In this document: positions 49,224 to 60,643 of the stretch, in pieces
Layout: each line of letters opens with the position of its first letter
Numbering within the stretch: position 1 is the stretch's first letter
DNA from: Ophthalmolycus amberensis
Lineage: Eukaryota > Chordata > Actinopteri > Perciformes > Zoarcidae
NCBI GenBank assembly: GCA_024529925.1
Contig: JAFEUB010000846.1
Span: 1,179,001 to 1,243,000, forward strand
Direction of reading: 5' to 3'
DNA: 64,000 bases
Program-made: the position numbers and the translations under genes
The notes under the pieces: generated by a model
Told to the model about the DNA's origin: nothing
Database searches by the model: none
Seen by the model: the letters and a program-made list of their open reading frames with translations, nothing else

Positions 49224-51899
49224 GGTATCGTTGGAAGTCAGCCAAGCAACAACAGGATGCCAGTCTTCGGTTGACATGGAGTAGTTCTCTGATGCCTGTT
49301 AGCTTCACCCGATACCCTTCTCTCTGGACTCACCTCAACACCTCGTCTCAGGCCGACAAATGCTCCTAAGCTAAACGTATACATTTGGTAAATACTTATT
49401 AGTAATACTTATTACCTATTTTTCAGATAAAACAATATCTAGCAGTCACCAACAGGATCCTAAAAGAAGCACTTGCTTCCTTCAAGGGTGATGCAGAGTA
49501 AAATGCAACAGACTCCTTATGTTGTAAAACACTGTCAGATTTTTTATTACCAAATTAAAATGAAGATTGTGTTGTGCATATTCATAGTAGGTAGCTAGTG
49601 GGCAAAGTGAAAGATATGTGTGTGCACAGTATTCAGGTAATAGAGCACAATTAGACGATGTCTTATGACAGCAGTGGTGTTTTTTCTGTCGCTAATATGC
49701 AAAGACATGAGTGGCTAAATGGCATAATCCTATGTGTGACCACATTCCTGAAATATCAAGGTATGCTTTCCATGTTCACGCAGAATATTAGATTTAAGCA
49801 GTGCATTACATTTGCAGGGCGTCTGGTGCTATACTAAACAAGTTTCGATTTGCAAGAAATGTCTAATTAGCAATGCAGATTAAGATGTACTCACAGGCCA
49901 CTTTAGAGCTGAATCTTATTCTGTGTCACATTGCAACTGTTGTGTTATTATGCAGGGTTGTGAGCAATAACACAAACACGGTGTTTCCAACATTCAGACT
50001 CTCAGAGTGCTGCTGAAGAGAGCAGACAAGTTTTATGGCAACTCTCAATCCCCAAAATTGTATTTTCAATCGCTGTGGTAAAACCAGTTGCATTACCTCC
50101 AGGAAAACCTAAACTAAACAGGAACCCTAAATCACGAATAGATGTATGACCCAGATTATTACTACATGGCCGAAAGAAATTAGCTCCATCCAAGGACAAA
50201 TAATGAAAACAGCTGGCGATGAAAAGAGAGGAGGGAGGGATGAATGACACTTGGGAGAAGACGACGAGCAGAGTTCACACGCTACCTGGTCTCTGGTAAG
50301 GGCCACATAGATAAGTTACAAGCAAGTGCGGAAAGAGGTTACACACACATACATCTGTATGTACACACACACACACACAAAGACCTTCCCCTGAGAGAAT
50401 AAAGTTGGCAGTTGTGTTATGTAACTTTAAAAAAAAAGCTTTTTCCTCGAAGGAACTTATTTTAACATTTTAACTTGCTGCTTTGTATTGCAATAATTGC
50501 TCGACCGGAGCCATCGATAATGTTATTAGTTCCACCTTTGCTTTACCGGCTTTTCTGTCTAAATGTCTGCTCTGAAAAAGAAATCAATTAAGAAGAAACG
50601 AGAATGCTGTGATGCTATATTCAAAGTAAAATAGACGAGTTCAGAAGCAGTTATCTTGCTCATAAGTTCTCTCAGTATATATGAGGAGCCCTTTGTCCTT
50701 TTCCAAGATCTCCAGATGACTAAATTTGCAATAACTAGAAATTGACTAGAAATACTGTTGAACCTCATATTTTCCATGGATTCAAACTCAAATTTCAAAT
50801 TCCCGGAATCAAACTAAACTGTGATCGAAGAGCTGCAACTGCACAGATCCCTGTCAAGTGCTTAAAGATGCATGAGAGTGCTCCATCATTAACGAGATGC
50901 TTTGATGGAAAGTTCCACGCCGGAGTGAGAGATACGAGGAGCGAGTGAGAAGGCAGACAAAGGAGGCATAAGATGGAGAGAGTTTGTGTGACACGGAGGA
51001 AAGAACTGACACTCAGTTGATTTCAGTTTGATAAGGCCTCCCTCCTCTTAGCGTCATGCTGCGTGTTCGTCTTCATCTATAATTACCTGTGTCTGGTGAT
51101 AGTAGCCCAATGTCATAGCGTGCACTCAGGCAGTACAAGTGAAAAAAACTCAAACTTGGATTTGTTATTTAAAAATGTTTTGTTTCTGTGTTTTGTACAA
51201 AAAACTAAATTTCCCACGTTTCATATTTAGACCAAATGTGATAATCAGTGTAAAAAGCAAAAGGGAACACGGACAAACATTTTATAACTTGAACATTCAA
51301 ATTTAAATTTGTCAGTGTGGCGAAGACAATAAGTTGGCTTATAACATAATTGTTGTAATTGTGATTATTTCTTTTTTTTATTACTTTTGTCACCATGACC
51401 TGGATGAGCAAGTGAAAGATGAGAAATCTAAAGCCAACAAATCAGGTTACACTGGGAATAAATTAATTTAATTGTATAAGTAAGTAATTATGTCAGGCAC
51501 TCTGGGAAAAGATAACATTACTCTTCGTGAATGGACCCTGGGGAAAACATGTTTTTATCATCTTGTAAGTCCAACTCAGAACAGAACTGTGTTTCATTGC
51601 AACCAGTCATGGGATACATTAAAGTTGTAACCTCTGACTCAACGATAATGCACAGTAGATGACTAATCCTTTCTATCATAGTCAGAATTCAGAAAACCAG
51701 TTTTACAATGCTACACTTGTTTTTTTAATTCTTGTTTTTTCACTGACCTTTTTACTGGAAAGACTCACAAGGTTGAAAATATACAACATTACACTGTGGC
51801 ACATTACTCATGAGGATAGGTGGAGAAAGTGAGGCGATAAATCAAACACACCTGTGAACTGGGGGAAGGGGAGAAACTGCCAACAGCATGGAGCAGCAC

Positions 51900-52949
51900 C
51901 AGTGGCGGCTGGTGGAAAATGTTCTAGGTGGGGCCATCCTATCAATTTCAGCAAACATCCCAGTATGATTTAATGCAAAAAAAATGTAAGTATCAAACAC
52001 GCATTATTACTTGGCAGTTAAATATTTAACATGTATTCCAACACGAAAACAATCAGTAAATAACACTTATATAATATAATATGACATGTTTATTTATTGA
52101 GATGCCCCTATGGACCTTGTTATAGGAGGTAAAGATCAGGAGAAGTAAACATGAAGTGTAATTATGAATACTGATGTTAAATTAAGCTATGATGAGTTTT
52201 CACTGTTAATTTAACATCTCTATTACATGTTGATGCCTCCATGACCAAGTTAAGCAGATGAGACTGAGGCTATGTAGAAGAAAAGATGTTCACTTTGCCG
52301 AATATGTAGCTTGACAGAGTTCTCCATGTGTGTCCTGGTGTTCTCATGTTTCCTTACCTCCTCACTCCCGTAACTGTCCGTGCTGGATCCGTCCCCGTCC
52401 GTGCAGAATCTCCGCCAAAGTTCTCCTCTCAAACGGGTCTTGGAGGAGGAGTGCTCGCGCTGGCGCTCGCGCGTAGAGACTTCTCCTGACGAGAACGCGC
52501 AGCGAGGGGGGCTTGATCGTTCTAGCCCCAAGCTGAATCTATTTGAGGGCGCTGATTGGCTAAATTGTATGTCACTCATTTATATCTTGAATCAGCAATT
52601 GGCTAAACTGCTTCATAGACCCGTCTCTTTTGGGCAAAAACGATCAAGCCCCCCAAGCTGCGCGTTCTCAGAGTGTCGCGCACACAGACAGAGAGCACGA
52701 GCAGAGAGCACACAGGCAGAGAGCACGAGCAGAGAGCACACAGGCGGAGAGGACGAGCAGGAAAAGCATATATTTTGCGCAGATATCATATTTTACACAC
52801 ATTACTGGGTACATTCCACAGTTCAAAAACACAAATATTGACAATTTGTATAATTTATGATTATTATAATTTTTTTTTTTTTTTCTTTTTTTTTGTGTGG
52901 CTCATGGTGGGGCCATGCCCCATGGCCCTCTATTGACCAGCCGCCACTG
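51900..52949. mobile_element. Complete non-autonomous hAT-type DNA transposon
   Basis: The element starts CAGTGGCGGCTGGT and ends with its exact reverse complement ACCAGCCGCCACTG: 14-bp perfect terminal inverted repeats. It is flanked by a perfect 8-bp direct repeat AGCAGCAC (51892-51899 and 52950-52957), the target duplication length of hAT transposons. At 1,050 bases with no transposase-like frame it is non-autonomous. Inside are a 31-bp inverted repeat (52491-52521 and 52639-52669, 29 of 31 matching), a 28-bp tandem repeat of about three units (52681-52764) and a T-rich run near 52869-52893. The open frames inside are not genes. Confidence 0.9.
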
Positions 52950-53293
52950 AGCAGCACAGAAAGAGGAGTGAGAGTGGCTGAAGAAAGACATATCTACAAA
53001 TTGAACCCAGTTTCTGGCGATCTTTGCTAAAAAGAGAAAAACGGTGATGTATATGCAAGTAAATGTGGCAGTTATTACGAGAACCATCTGGATTTTCAAC
53101 AATGTGCAGCTAGAAGTGTGCTGATGCCTGGAATGGGTTTGGATGTGTGTTGCTCACTCTTTGACCTGCTCGGATGTGGCTGTGGACCACCTTGTCTTTG
53201 TTGGACGCCAACAGTTGAGCTAAGTCCGCTTTCCTTCAAAACTCTAGGCTTATCCTATCTTCTATTCTTCTGTCTCAGGTTAATATGCATTAG

Positions 53294-53315
53294 CCCCCCC
53301 CCCCCCCCCCCCCCC
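53294..53315. repeat. Poly-C tract
   Basis: A run of 22 C. Homopolymers of this length are unreliable in many sequencing methods, so the length may be wrong. Confidence 0.9.
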
Positions 53316-56300
53316 TTAATTCATATGTGCTCATCCCCCTGCTCATTGCCTTGGAGTTATTTGATTATTTTGGATTATTATGGTTGAATACTAAACCAGT
53401 TAATTAGTGATGAAACTAAATGAATGGTTTGTTTTCTTTTTGTCTTGTGTATTTTTGTAGCTGTCAGGGTTATTGCTTCAACGTCATATAATTATCAAAG
53501 TTTTAGGTGAATTATGAGCTGTACTGTAAAGAGAGAAAAAGATATTTAGAGTAAACTGTCAGAATTAAGACGAATGGAGAGTTGCCAGTCTGTTTTACCA
53601 GGAGTATGTTCCTTAGTGCATCATTATCAAGATAGTGTTTTTTCATCTGATCAACTGGACTTTGGAAGATGAAAGAGCAGGAGGAGGAAATGATTAGAAA
53701 AAAAACTGTCAATCTGTTGCTGTTTACTCAATTGAATCACAGGGTACCACTGAGGTCTAAGAGATCAGCAGCAGGACATGCACATACACACAAAGAACAC
53801 ACCCATTCATTAAAACATGCACAAACACAAACTTGTATATGTGCACACATACCAGAACAAGTGTATTACTATGCTTTTCTTTTTCATGTCTTTTCTCTCC
53901 TCGCAATCTTAAGGCATTTGTCATCTGATAGCACAGCATTTTTTAAGACACACAGAGCAATTTGTTATTTGTTGTGTGTTTTGAACAACAACAAAAAAAG
54001 AGCAAGACCAAGGGAAACGGAGACTTTGCATGTCAGGCGGTAAAGGTCACATCCCTTCTTCATCATCTCAAAGGTTATCCTCTTTTCTCTGCATCACTTC
54101 ATCCGCATCGATCAGGAGCAGTGAAGCAATGTCACTCTATCAGCATGAAGTCCCTCCTCTGCTCGCCGTCAAACAGAGTAACCCACACTTTTTTAAATAT
54201 CGGAATCAAAAACTACGACAACCAAATGTCAGTCTGCTCATGTGCCATCACCTAAATGCGCTCTGTTCACCCTGTTGCAAGGCGGATTAGTGAAATGTTC
54301 TATTAGAGGTATCATCACCAGAGAGAGACGGAGCAGAGCGTGCTCTAATTTTAGCAATGTCATTAATTTCCTCGAATCAAATTTGTATGGCTCCTGAATG
54401 TATGAACCCCTGCATGTTTCAGCTGCACGGACACCACACTGTGTCTCCTGTCTGTCTTTACAAAGCCAGCTGGTTTCCGGCTGACTGGCTAGATCAGTGG
54501 CTGGTGTACGACAGTGGCAGATGTGTGTGTAATCCCATCCATGACCCATCCACACTCATGATATAAGAGGATCTATCTGCAGGTAACAGGCCATCTGTAT
54601 TAAAAGGACATGGAGCACAGATATCAAATATTCTTTTCCAGCTCTGTGACAACACATGTTGCCATTCAGGCAGGAGTTTTTAAAGTGGATTAGCAGATCA
54701 TGGGCAAAGTGTATCTGCTGTAGCTTAGGGGTTAAGACATCATGAACTGCAATGTCTCTGGTTTCTAAATTTTATGTCATATCTGTATGTCAAAGGCATA
54801 AAAAAAGATAGAAAAATACTTTTAAAAAGTGTGAATGTGGTGGAATTGTGGTCAAAATACAAACTATTCTCTTTGCTAACAGCTGATAGAAACGGATCAA
54901 GAATGGATTTACAGTCGCTCATCTTTCAGCTAATGAAGCCCTCAACAAATAAAGGATTCAAAAGTGTCATTTCTAGTCTTGTAAATAATCATCGTAAAAT
55001 AGTCACATGATTTATTCATCTAAAAAGTATTCTGCTTTAAATGGCAGCAGGTACAATGTACAAAGTTGAATCTAAATCACCAAACTAAAGTTCTGTTTTT
55101 TTATGTTGGTTTGATGTGTACACTCCTGGCCCAGTTTAGCCAAGAGATCTGGTAGACTTTCTGATATCGCAGCACTTGTTGAATCCACCTTGTGCTCGAC
55201 GCTCCATCTTGTCGGTGCTTTCTGAAATGGCATTTGAGATATCCAAACATTTATTGTCAACATCAAGAAGTAAGTTCAATCGTTGTTATTGGGAAATGAT
55301 AAGAGATATGAAAGAGAGAAGGCCAATATGAATGGCCTGTGTGCAAAAATTGAGGTGAGGAGGAGGGCAAGATCATATATTTCATATCCAGCCACTCCCC
55401 ATTTTTGAATAGAAAACAACTAAATAGAAAGTTAATAGTCACCATATGAGTCACCAAAATGACCATTTTTCTGCTCCTACAACATCAAAAGTGTCATAAC
55501 ACTGAGTGACGCCTAACATTGCCGAGCTGACCTCACCGCAACTTCTAAAAAGGAAATGAGGACATTCCAGAGGCTGAATATCAAATCAATGAACAGTAGC
55601 AGTGCAGTAGTGAAAGCTTTCTCTCAAGGGACAAGGAGAGAAAGACTGCAGTGTTCAAACAGCACATCACAGGACTGATGTCACCGCTCATGAGGAATTG
55701 AAATTAGGAACACTCTAGACGAGTGCCCTGGAGCTTAACTCACAACTTGATTGAAACTGCAAGTGATGTTTTTGTCTGCGATGTTCCACTAAAACTAGAC
55801 AACTACCACATATAAATGAATGGTTCAACACTTTAATCAGCTGATGAATCAGTCAGCATGAGTTTTTTTGTTGGTAACAGAAATCACTTGGTCATTAGTT
55901 GTGCTCCTAAAAGTTTTCTGTCTAATGCCACTTGTGAATTTGATGTCTGTTCGATTAGCTTATGTACTGCAACTATTCTACCACATGTTCAGGACAATGT
56001 TGACTGTAATATTACCACTAATATTAGGCGTTAGTGGAGGTTTGTACTCCACTGATACGGAATAATGGAAACATTTTAACAAGCTTAGATATGTTACATC
56101 CTGGCTCAAAGGCTGGAACAAAAATGGGACGAGAAGAAAAGTAATAAATACAAATTGATTTACAAAGTAACCAAAAAGAACAGAACAAACGTGGAAAGTC
56201 ACTATTCAGTAATGCAAGCTTGTGTGGATGTCTGAAAATGTCTGAAGCAAAGAAATCAAACAGCAGCTATGTCAGCCAAGAAAGAGAGCTCTGTGGGAAG

Positions 56301-56401
56301 GTGGTGAGCATTCATCCCCTAAACTACACCTTCCCAGGTCTGGCTCATGAAGCTGATCACGACCAGATCCTGTACGATTTTAAAAAGAGCCATCAAATGG
56401 G

Positions 56402-56441
56402 ATTTATATGTGATGGCCCCTCCAAGCCATCACATATAAAT
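56402..56441. repeat. Perfect 16-bp inverted repeat (hairpin)
   Basis: Arms 'atttatatgtgatggc' and 'gccatcacatataaat' flank the 8-base loop 'ccctccaa'. It lies about 270-310 bases beyond the pnpla1 stop codon in the direction of its transcription, so it would be in the 3' UTR or just past it. Confidence 0.85.
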
Positions 56442-56710
56442 GAAAGCCCCTTTAAATCAGAGACATTTAATTGTTGTCTTTAATGGCAACATGCACATTT
56501 AAAACAGCTTAACTTAACAAAATACATTTGACCAGCTTCACAAAGAATACAGTGTTTACATTTCTGCGATGTGCGGTGAGCTAAAAATATGAAGTTAGCG
56601 GCTCTCTCTACATATACAATCATTTTAGTTTCTTTTTATGCTGTGATGGGGAACGACATCTTCTCAATGGGCAGAAGAAAGAAAGTTATATTGAGGAGTA
56701 TAGCGTCCCT

Positions 56711-57536
56711 CTATGGAGCCTCAAATGGTGTTGTATTCAGACACTGCAACAGCAGGATGGTGAGCATCACCCTAAAACGAGAGGAATCCACTCAAGTTTC
56801 ATCAAATCAAGTCAGGTCACGAGATGTTATAAAGAAAATATCAGTTTACAGCAGGCAACAACTGACCTCAAAAAGCTCTAGTAAAATAAGTCAGGTGTAA
56901 TTCAGAAAGCATCAGACATAACATCCAGACTAATGATTCAACTAAGAAGCAGTATTACCGGTCTTGTATGTTCTTCTTGAGGGTACAGGCACATGTGTTG
57001 AAAAGGAAGAATGTAAAATGTCTGAGGCCTTGCCAAGCCCAGAACCCAAACTCAGACACCTGGCTGAACCACAACTCCAGTCTGGGGGAGAGAGAGAAAA
57101 GACTCACTGAAATACTGTACACCTAGTCAGATTAGCCATACCAGACAATTATGTGAGTGGTAACAATCTTCTCTTCCAACTCTTGCCTAAAAAGCAAGAA
57201 CGCATAATTCCCAAAATGTTAAACTGAACCTTTAAATCTGAGAAAAAAAGAGTGTTCGTTCCCGTTGCATTTCTGGTTACAAGCACAAGAAGACATGAGT
57301 TTCTGAACACACAACCTGATTGTCCTCACTGTTAGTTGTATTTTTGTTATGTAGGCTACTGTCGTGTTCAGTGTATTTATTACCTGTGCCTACTTTGGAG
57401 TAGTGCGTAAAATGGCAGCATGAGAAGTAAGAGCAGGTGGGACAAGATTCTTGCAGGGAGTCCAAACATGCTCAGATAGGTCACCACGTTGGGCAGCAGA
57501 ACTGAAACACAGATGTTCACAAAGGCTTGGTGTAAC

Positions 57537-57595
<59 letters not shown>

Positions 57596-59468
57596 GCCAT
57601 AGCATTCTTTGCCATGTCAAAATGGAGATGAGGTTCTTTAATTGGTAGATTTCCGTCCTCCTCAGTAGGGCTGTCCCGCTGCATACGTCTATTGGTTATG
57701 AAAGATGTCAGTGCAGTGGCCTCCTTTTCCACCTTCATCTCCTCCTCCTTCTCCTCCATGGCAGTCTCCAGATTCATGCATATTTGGTTACAGTTAAGGG
57801 GCCCTTGGGGCTCTTTGTGTATCATAAAATATGAGACAACATCTGCAAGCAAGGGAAAGACGTGGAGAGGAATAAAGAACGTTGGTCAGATACAGTTTGC
57901 ACGTAACCAAACTGTACAGTAGCCTATCTATTAAAGAGATGAGGTCTGCATGCATATGTCCCGAACATGGCCGCTCTGATGACATCACTTAGGTGAGGCG
58001 AAGTAAGTTACGATCAAAACGATGCAAACAAAACTTATAATGCAGTAGACAGGCTTATTATCCAAGTGGGCTTTCGAACAGCTACAGTATCTTCAGCCCA
58101 ATTACGCAGGGCTTTGCCCTGTTGACTCACTGTTGCACTGAAGGAAATCAATAGCATCCTTGTATCCGTTGTGGGAGGCTTGTTCCAGAGTCTAAAGGGC
58201 ACAAATAAAAGTGTTACAAAACTATCCTTCACAGTGTTATTGTAGGACACGTGCTCTTAATTCACAAGGATTTATCAACATATGTGTAGGAAAAGGTCAT
58301 CCCTCTTGTGATTTTTCAGATACAGAATTACTAAAGGAAAAACTAAATCTGATTTCCTGAATAGTGTTCGACGAGTCCAAATTGTTATAAAACACAAACA
58401 CATTTCTCGTCCTCATTTTGAAACATGTTGAGGAATGGGTCTAACCTCTAAACCCATGGGGTAGAGAGCGTTAAGGATCCTGATGCTGTTAGCCTTGTTA
58501 CCCTTCAAGGTGCTGCCACTCACCACCATGTCAAACATGCACGGTGTGTCGGAGGGACAGATGTCTATCTCTCCAGAGAATGGAGACACCGTCAACGTCT
58601 GACTGTAGGGTACAGGGTACATTGGCTGCATTTTGCTGAAACCGCCGTCCACGTAATACTGTGAGATAAGATCACATACGTTATGGTACAGATCAGAACC
58701 ATGGGCTCGAAGTGAGTTGGTGAAAAGGCGATCAAAAACTCACTTCTCCTTTGAAGGATGGAGGCAGCATACCACAGTACACAGGCACAAAGCAGCTGCA
58801 TAGTAAAGCCTAAGGAAAACATAGGAATAGAAATGGAAATGATTCTGGAAAGTATTCTTCACAACCTTTTAAGGGTTTTTCTGTTTTCTTTTTTTTGCTT
58901 ATAACCTGCTCAGGTTTCTTAAAAATAATTAGGGTGTGAATCTGTAGTGTCAACTTGCCTGCACTACATCCTCTTTGGACTGGAACTCAGACGTCACAAT
59001 ATGCTTGCCATCACTCAGGCGTGTCATAGACACAGACAGACGTCCACTGGCCAGTTGGTGTGCATCAGAGGGAAGGTATTTGTATAAAATATGCTCTAAC
59101 CAGTGGAAAACATTGATTGAGGGGTTAAACGGTCCAAATGTAAAAGCCTTCATCTGTTTGGCAAAATACAGCATCTCATCCCGAATCATCTCAACTGTAA
59201 AATAGAAGACGTTGAGTCAGAAACTGTGATTACATTCAACAGAAGTAGATACAGAAGAAAGATAAAGTCACTTACTCATGCTCATTCCACAGACCACAGC
59301 AGCTGCTACCAGAGACCCTGCAGATGCACCCAGGACACAAGGTGCTGCGCTCAGTATCCACGGTGCATAAGTTAGGAAGCACTGGGCAACCCCTAACTGG
59401 TAGGTGGCCAGGAAACCAGATCCAGAAAAGGAGATGGAAGGAGGACAACTGGAAACTCCTGGCGCCAT
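56711..59468 (-). CDS. pnpla1: Patatin-like phospholipase domain protein, PNPLA1-type (9 exons)
   Basis: Lipid acyl hydrolase/transacylase family; mammalian PNPLA1 makes omega-O-acylceramide in skin. Exons by splice signals and phase: 59276-59468, 58959-59194, 58744-58809, 58446-58658, 58131-58191, 57687-57842 (end uncertain), 57384-57501, 56959-57081, 56711-56771, giving about 408 residues. Start MAPGVSS is followed by SISFSGSGFL (oxyanion glycines, as in human PNPLA1). The nucleophile elbow is GASAG (Ser49), with CSCFVPVYCG next and then the catalytic Asp in VDGGF (Asp169). DGGFSKMQP matches PNPLA1 (DGGFTGMQP) better than PNPLA2 or 3. The intron after exon 2 uses a GC donor (cag|gcaagt). 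A (CA)n tract fills much of intron 6. The C-terminal part (LPNVVTYLSMFGLP, then WAWQGLRHFTFFLFN) is hydrophobic. Neighbour etv7 supports the name. Confidence 0.85.
57540..57592. repeat. (TG)n microsatellite within pnpla1
   Basis: Twenty-six TG units, reading (CA)n on the coding strand. By the preferred model it lies in the 185-bp intron 6, but exon 6 is open right into the tract (Thr-His repeats). Confidence 0.95.
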
Positions 59469-60080
59469 TTTCTAAAGGATATTAATTATCAATTTAAAAG
59501 TTTAAAGTCGTAGCTGGTGCAACACATTAAATCTGTGGCAAAAATTCCTGCTTCTTGAAAGCAGACAGAGTTAAAACAGGCTCAGATGAGTTATCCAGTG
59601 GAAAGTGGGTGACGGTTTCACAATCAGTGTTTTTATAGCAATCTTCAATTTGACATACTATATTGGTCAGGCCCATGTGATTCATAAAACATATAATGCT
59701 CTTATGACTTCTTCTCCGTATTAAGTCCACAAAGCTAAGACGTTGGCTGGTTTCTATTGGATACTACTTAATTAACATATTTGACAAGGCCCCTTCTTTT
59801 GAAATGACTGATTCCACACGCCACAGTTAGATTAAGCATGCCTCTTATGTTGCCTTAAGTTAATAAATACTTGGTTAATTTGCTTGGCTGTGTATCTCAC
59901 TCTTTTGTCATGGCCGTGCGGCCCAGTTTGTGACACCACCAAAACACTTCATCTCCAAATAAGCTTGTTTGACCATAACACTGGCAACAATTCTCACTCA
60001 GAAAGGATGTCTCATAACACTGACTTAAAGAAACAGCAACAACAGGCCACATCAAATTAATGATAAACAGTTATCTTTGA
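59469..60080. other. Spacer between etv7 3' end and pnpla1 5' end
   Basis: The pnpla1 start codon is preceded by a possible acceptor (atatcctttag, ending 3 bases before the ATG context), so a 5' non-coding exon may lie here. A frame at 59527-59730 (minus) has no recognisable homology. I see no promoter motif I would defend. Confidence 0.4.
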
Positions 60081-60083
60081 TGT

Positions 60084-60089
60084 TTTATT
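60084..60089 (-). terminator. Candidate poly(A) signal of etv7
   Basis: AATAAA on the minus strand lies 555 bases after the etv7 stop codon. It fits the end of a short 3' UTR but is not confirmed. Confidence 0.4.
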
Positions 60090-60643
60090 GATTTTTTTTA
60101 CATGATTTAGTACGTACCCCAGGGCATACAAAATATGCAATACTAAATACATGTATTGTAAGCTGTGAAAACATTAGCAATTAACGTATCGGCTATACCA
60201 CACTGTACAAAGTGTCATTTAACCCACAACACAATCAATTTGAATGCGAAAAATCACTCCACCCTGTTTCATCCCTATTTACTGTAACAATATATAGTGA
60301 TATAGTGCATGAAAACAAGAGCATTTTTTGTATTGTGATTATGTTGAGCAAGCCTGAGAAATTCAAATTATTAAGTTAATTTGGCTGTTTTAATATTGAT
60401 GCGATTTCTTTCACAATTTCCCTCGTCCGTTAGTGTTCGTTCTGATCTCAGTGGTACATGCACTGATTCACAGCAAAATGAAAAGCAATATCTATTCCTT
60501 AAAAAATACACTCAACAATGCATTTTGTTAAACCTGTACATGCATGGGTCATTTTCTGAACACATATCTCCATTCTATTCTGCAATCATTTGTGTTGTTG
60601 TATTCTACATGTATTTAGGACATTTAATAGATACTTTTGTTTT

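Larger units (their letters stand above)
47340..56400. other. Intergenic DNA between kcna10 and pnpla1
   Basis: Apart from the hAT element, inverted repeat and simple repeats listed, no coding exon is supported. kcna10 (+) and pnpla1 (-) are convergent, so both 3' ends face this stretch and part of it will be 3' UTR. Confidence 0.55.

Noticed and set aside
52380..52841. 153-codon frame within the hAT element
   Set aside because: It lies wholly in the non-autonomous transposon, spans its palindrome and tandem repeats, and shows no transposase motif.
54715..54760. tRNA-like 'tgtagcttaggggttaagac' as a SINE head
   Set aside because: Only a short A-box-like match with no B box and no recognisable SINE body.
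56589..56900. 103-codon plus-strand frame as a gene
   Set aside because: It overlaps the terminal pnpla1 exon on the other strand and its sequence resembles no family.
57517..57852. Thr-His repeat tail as a genuine part of pnpla1 exon 6
   Set aside because: The (CA)n translation leads to a stop and no phase-compatible donor follows; an earlier donor at 57687 keeps the frame with exon 7.
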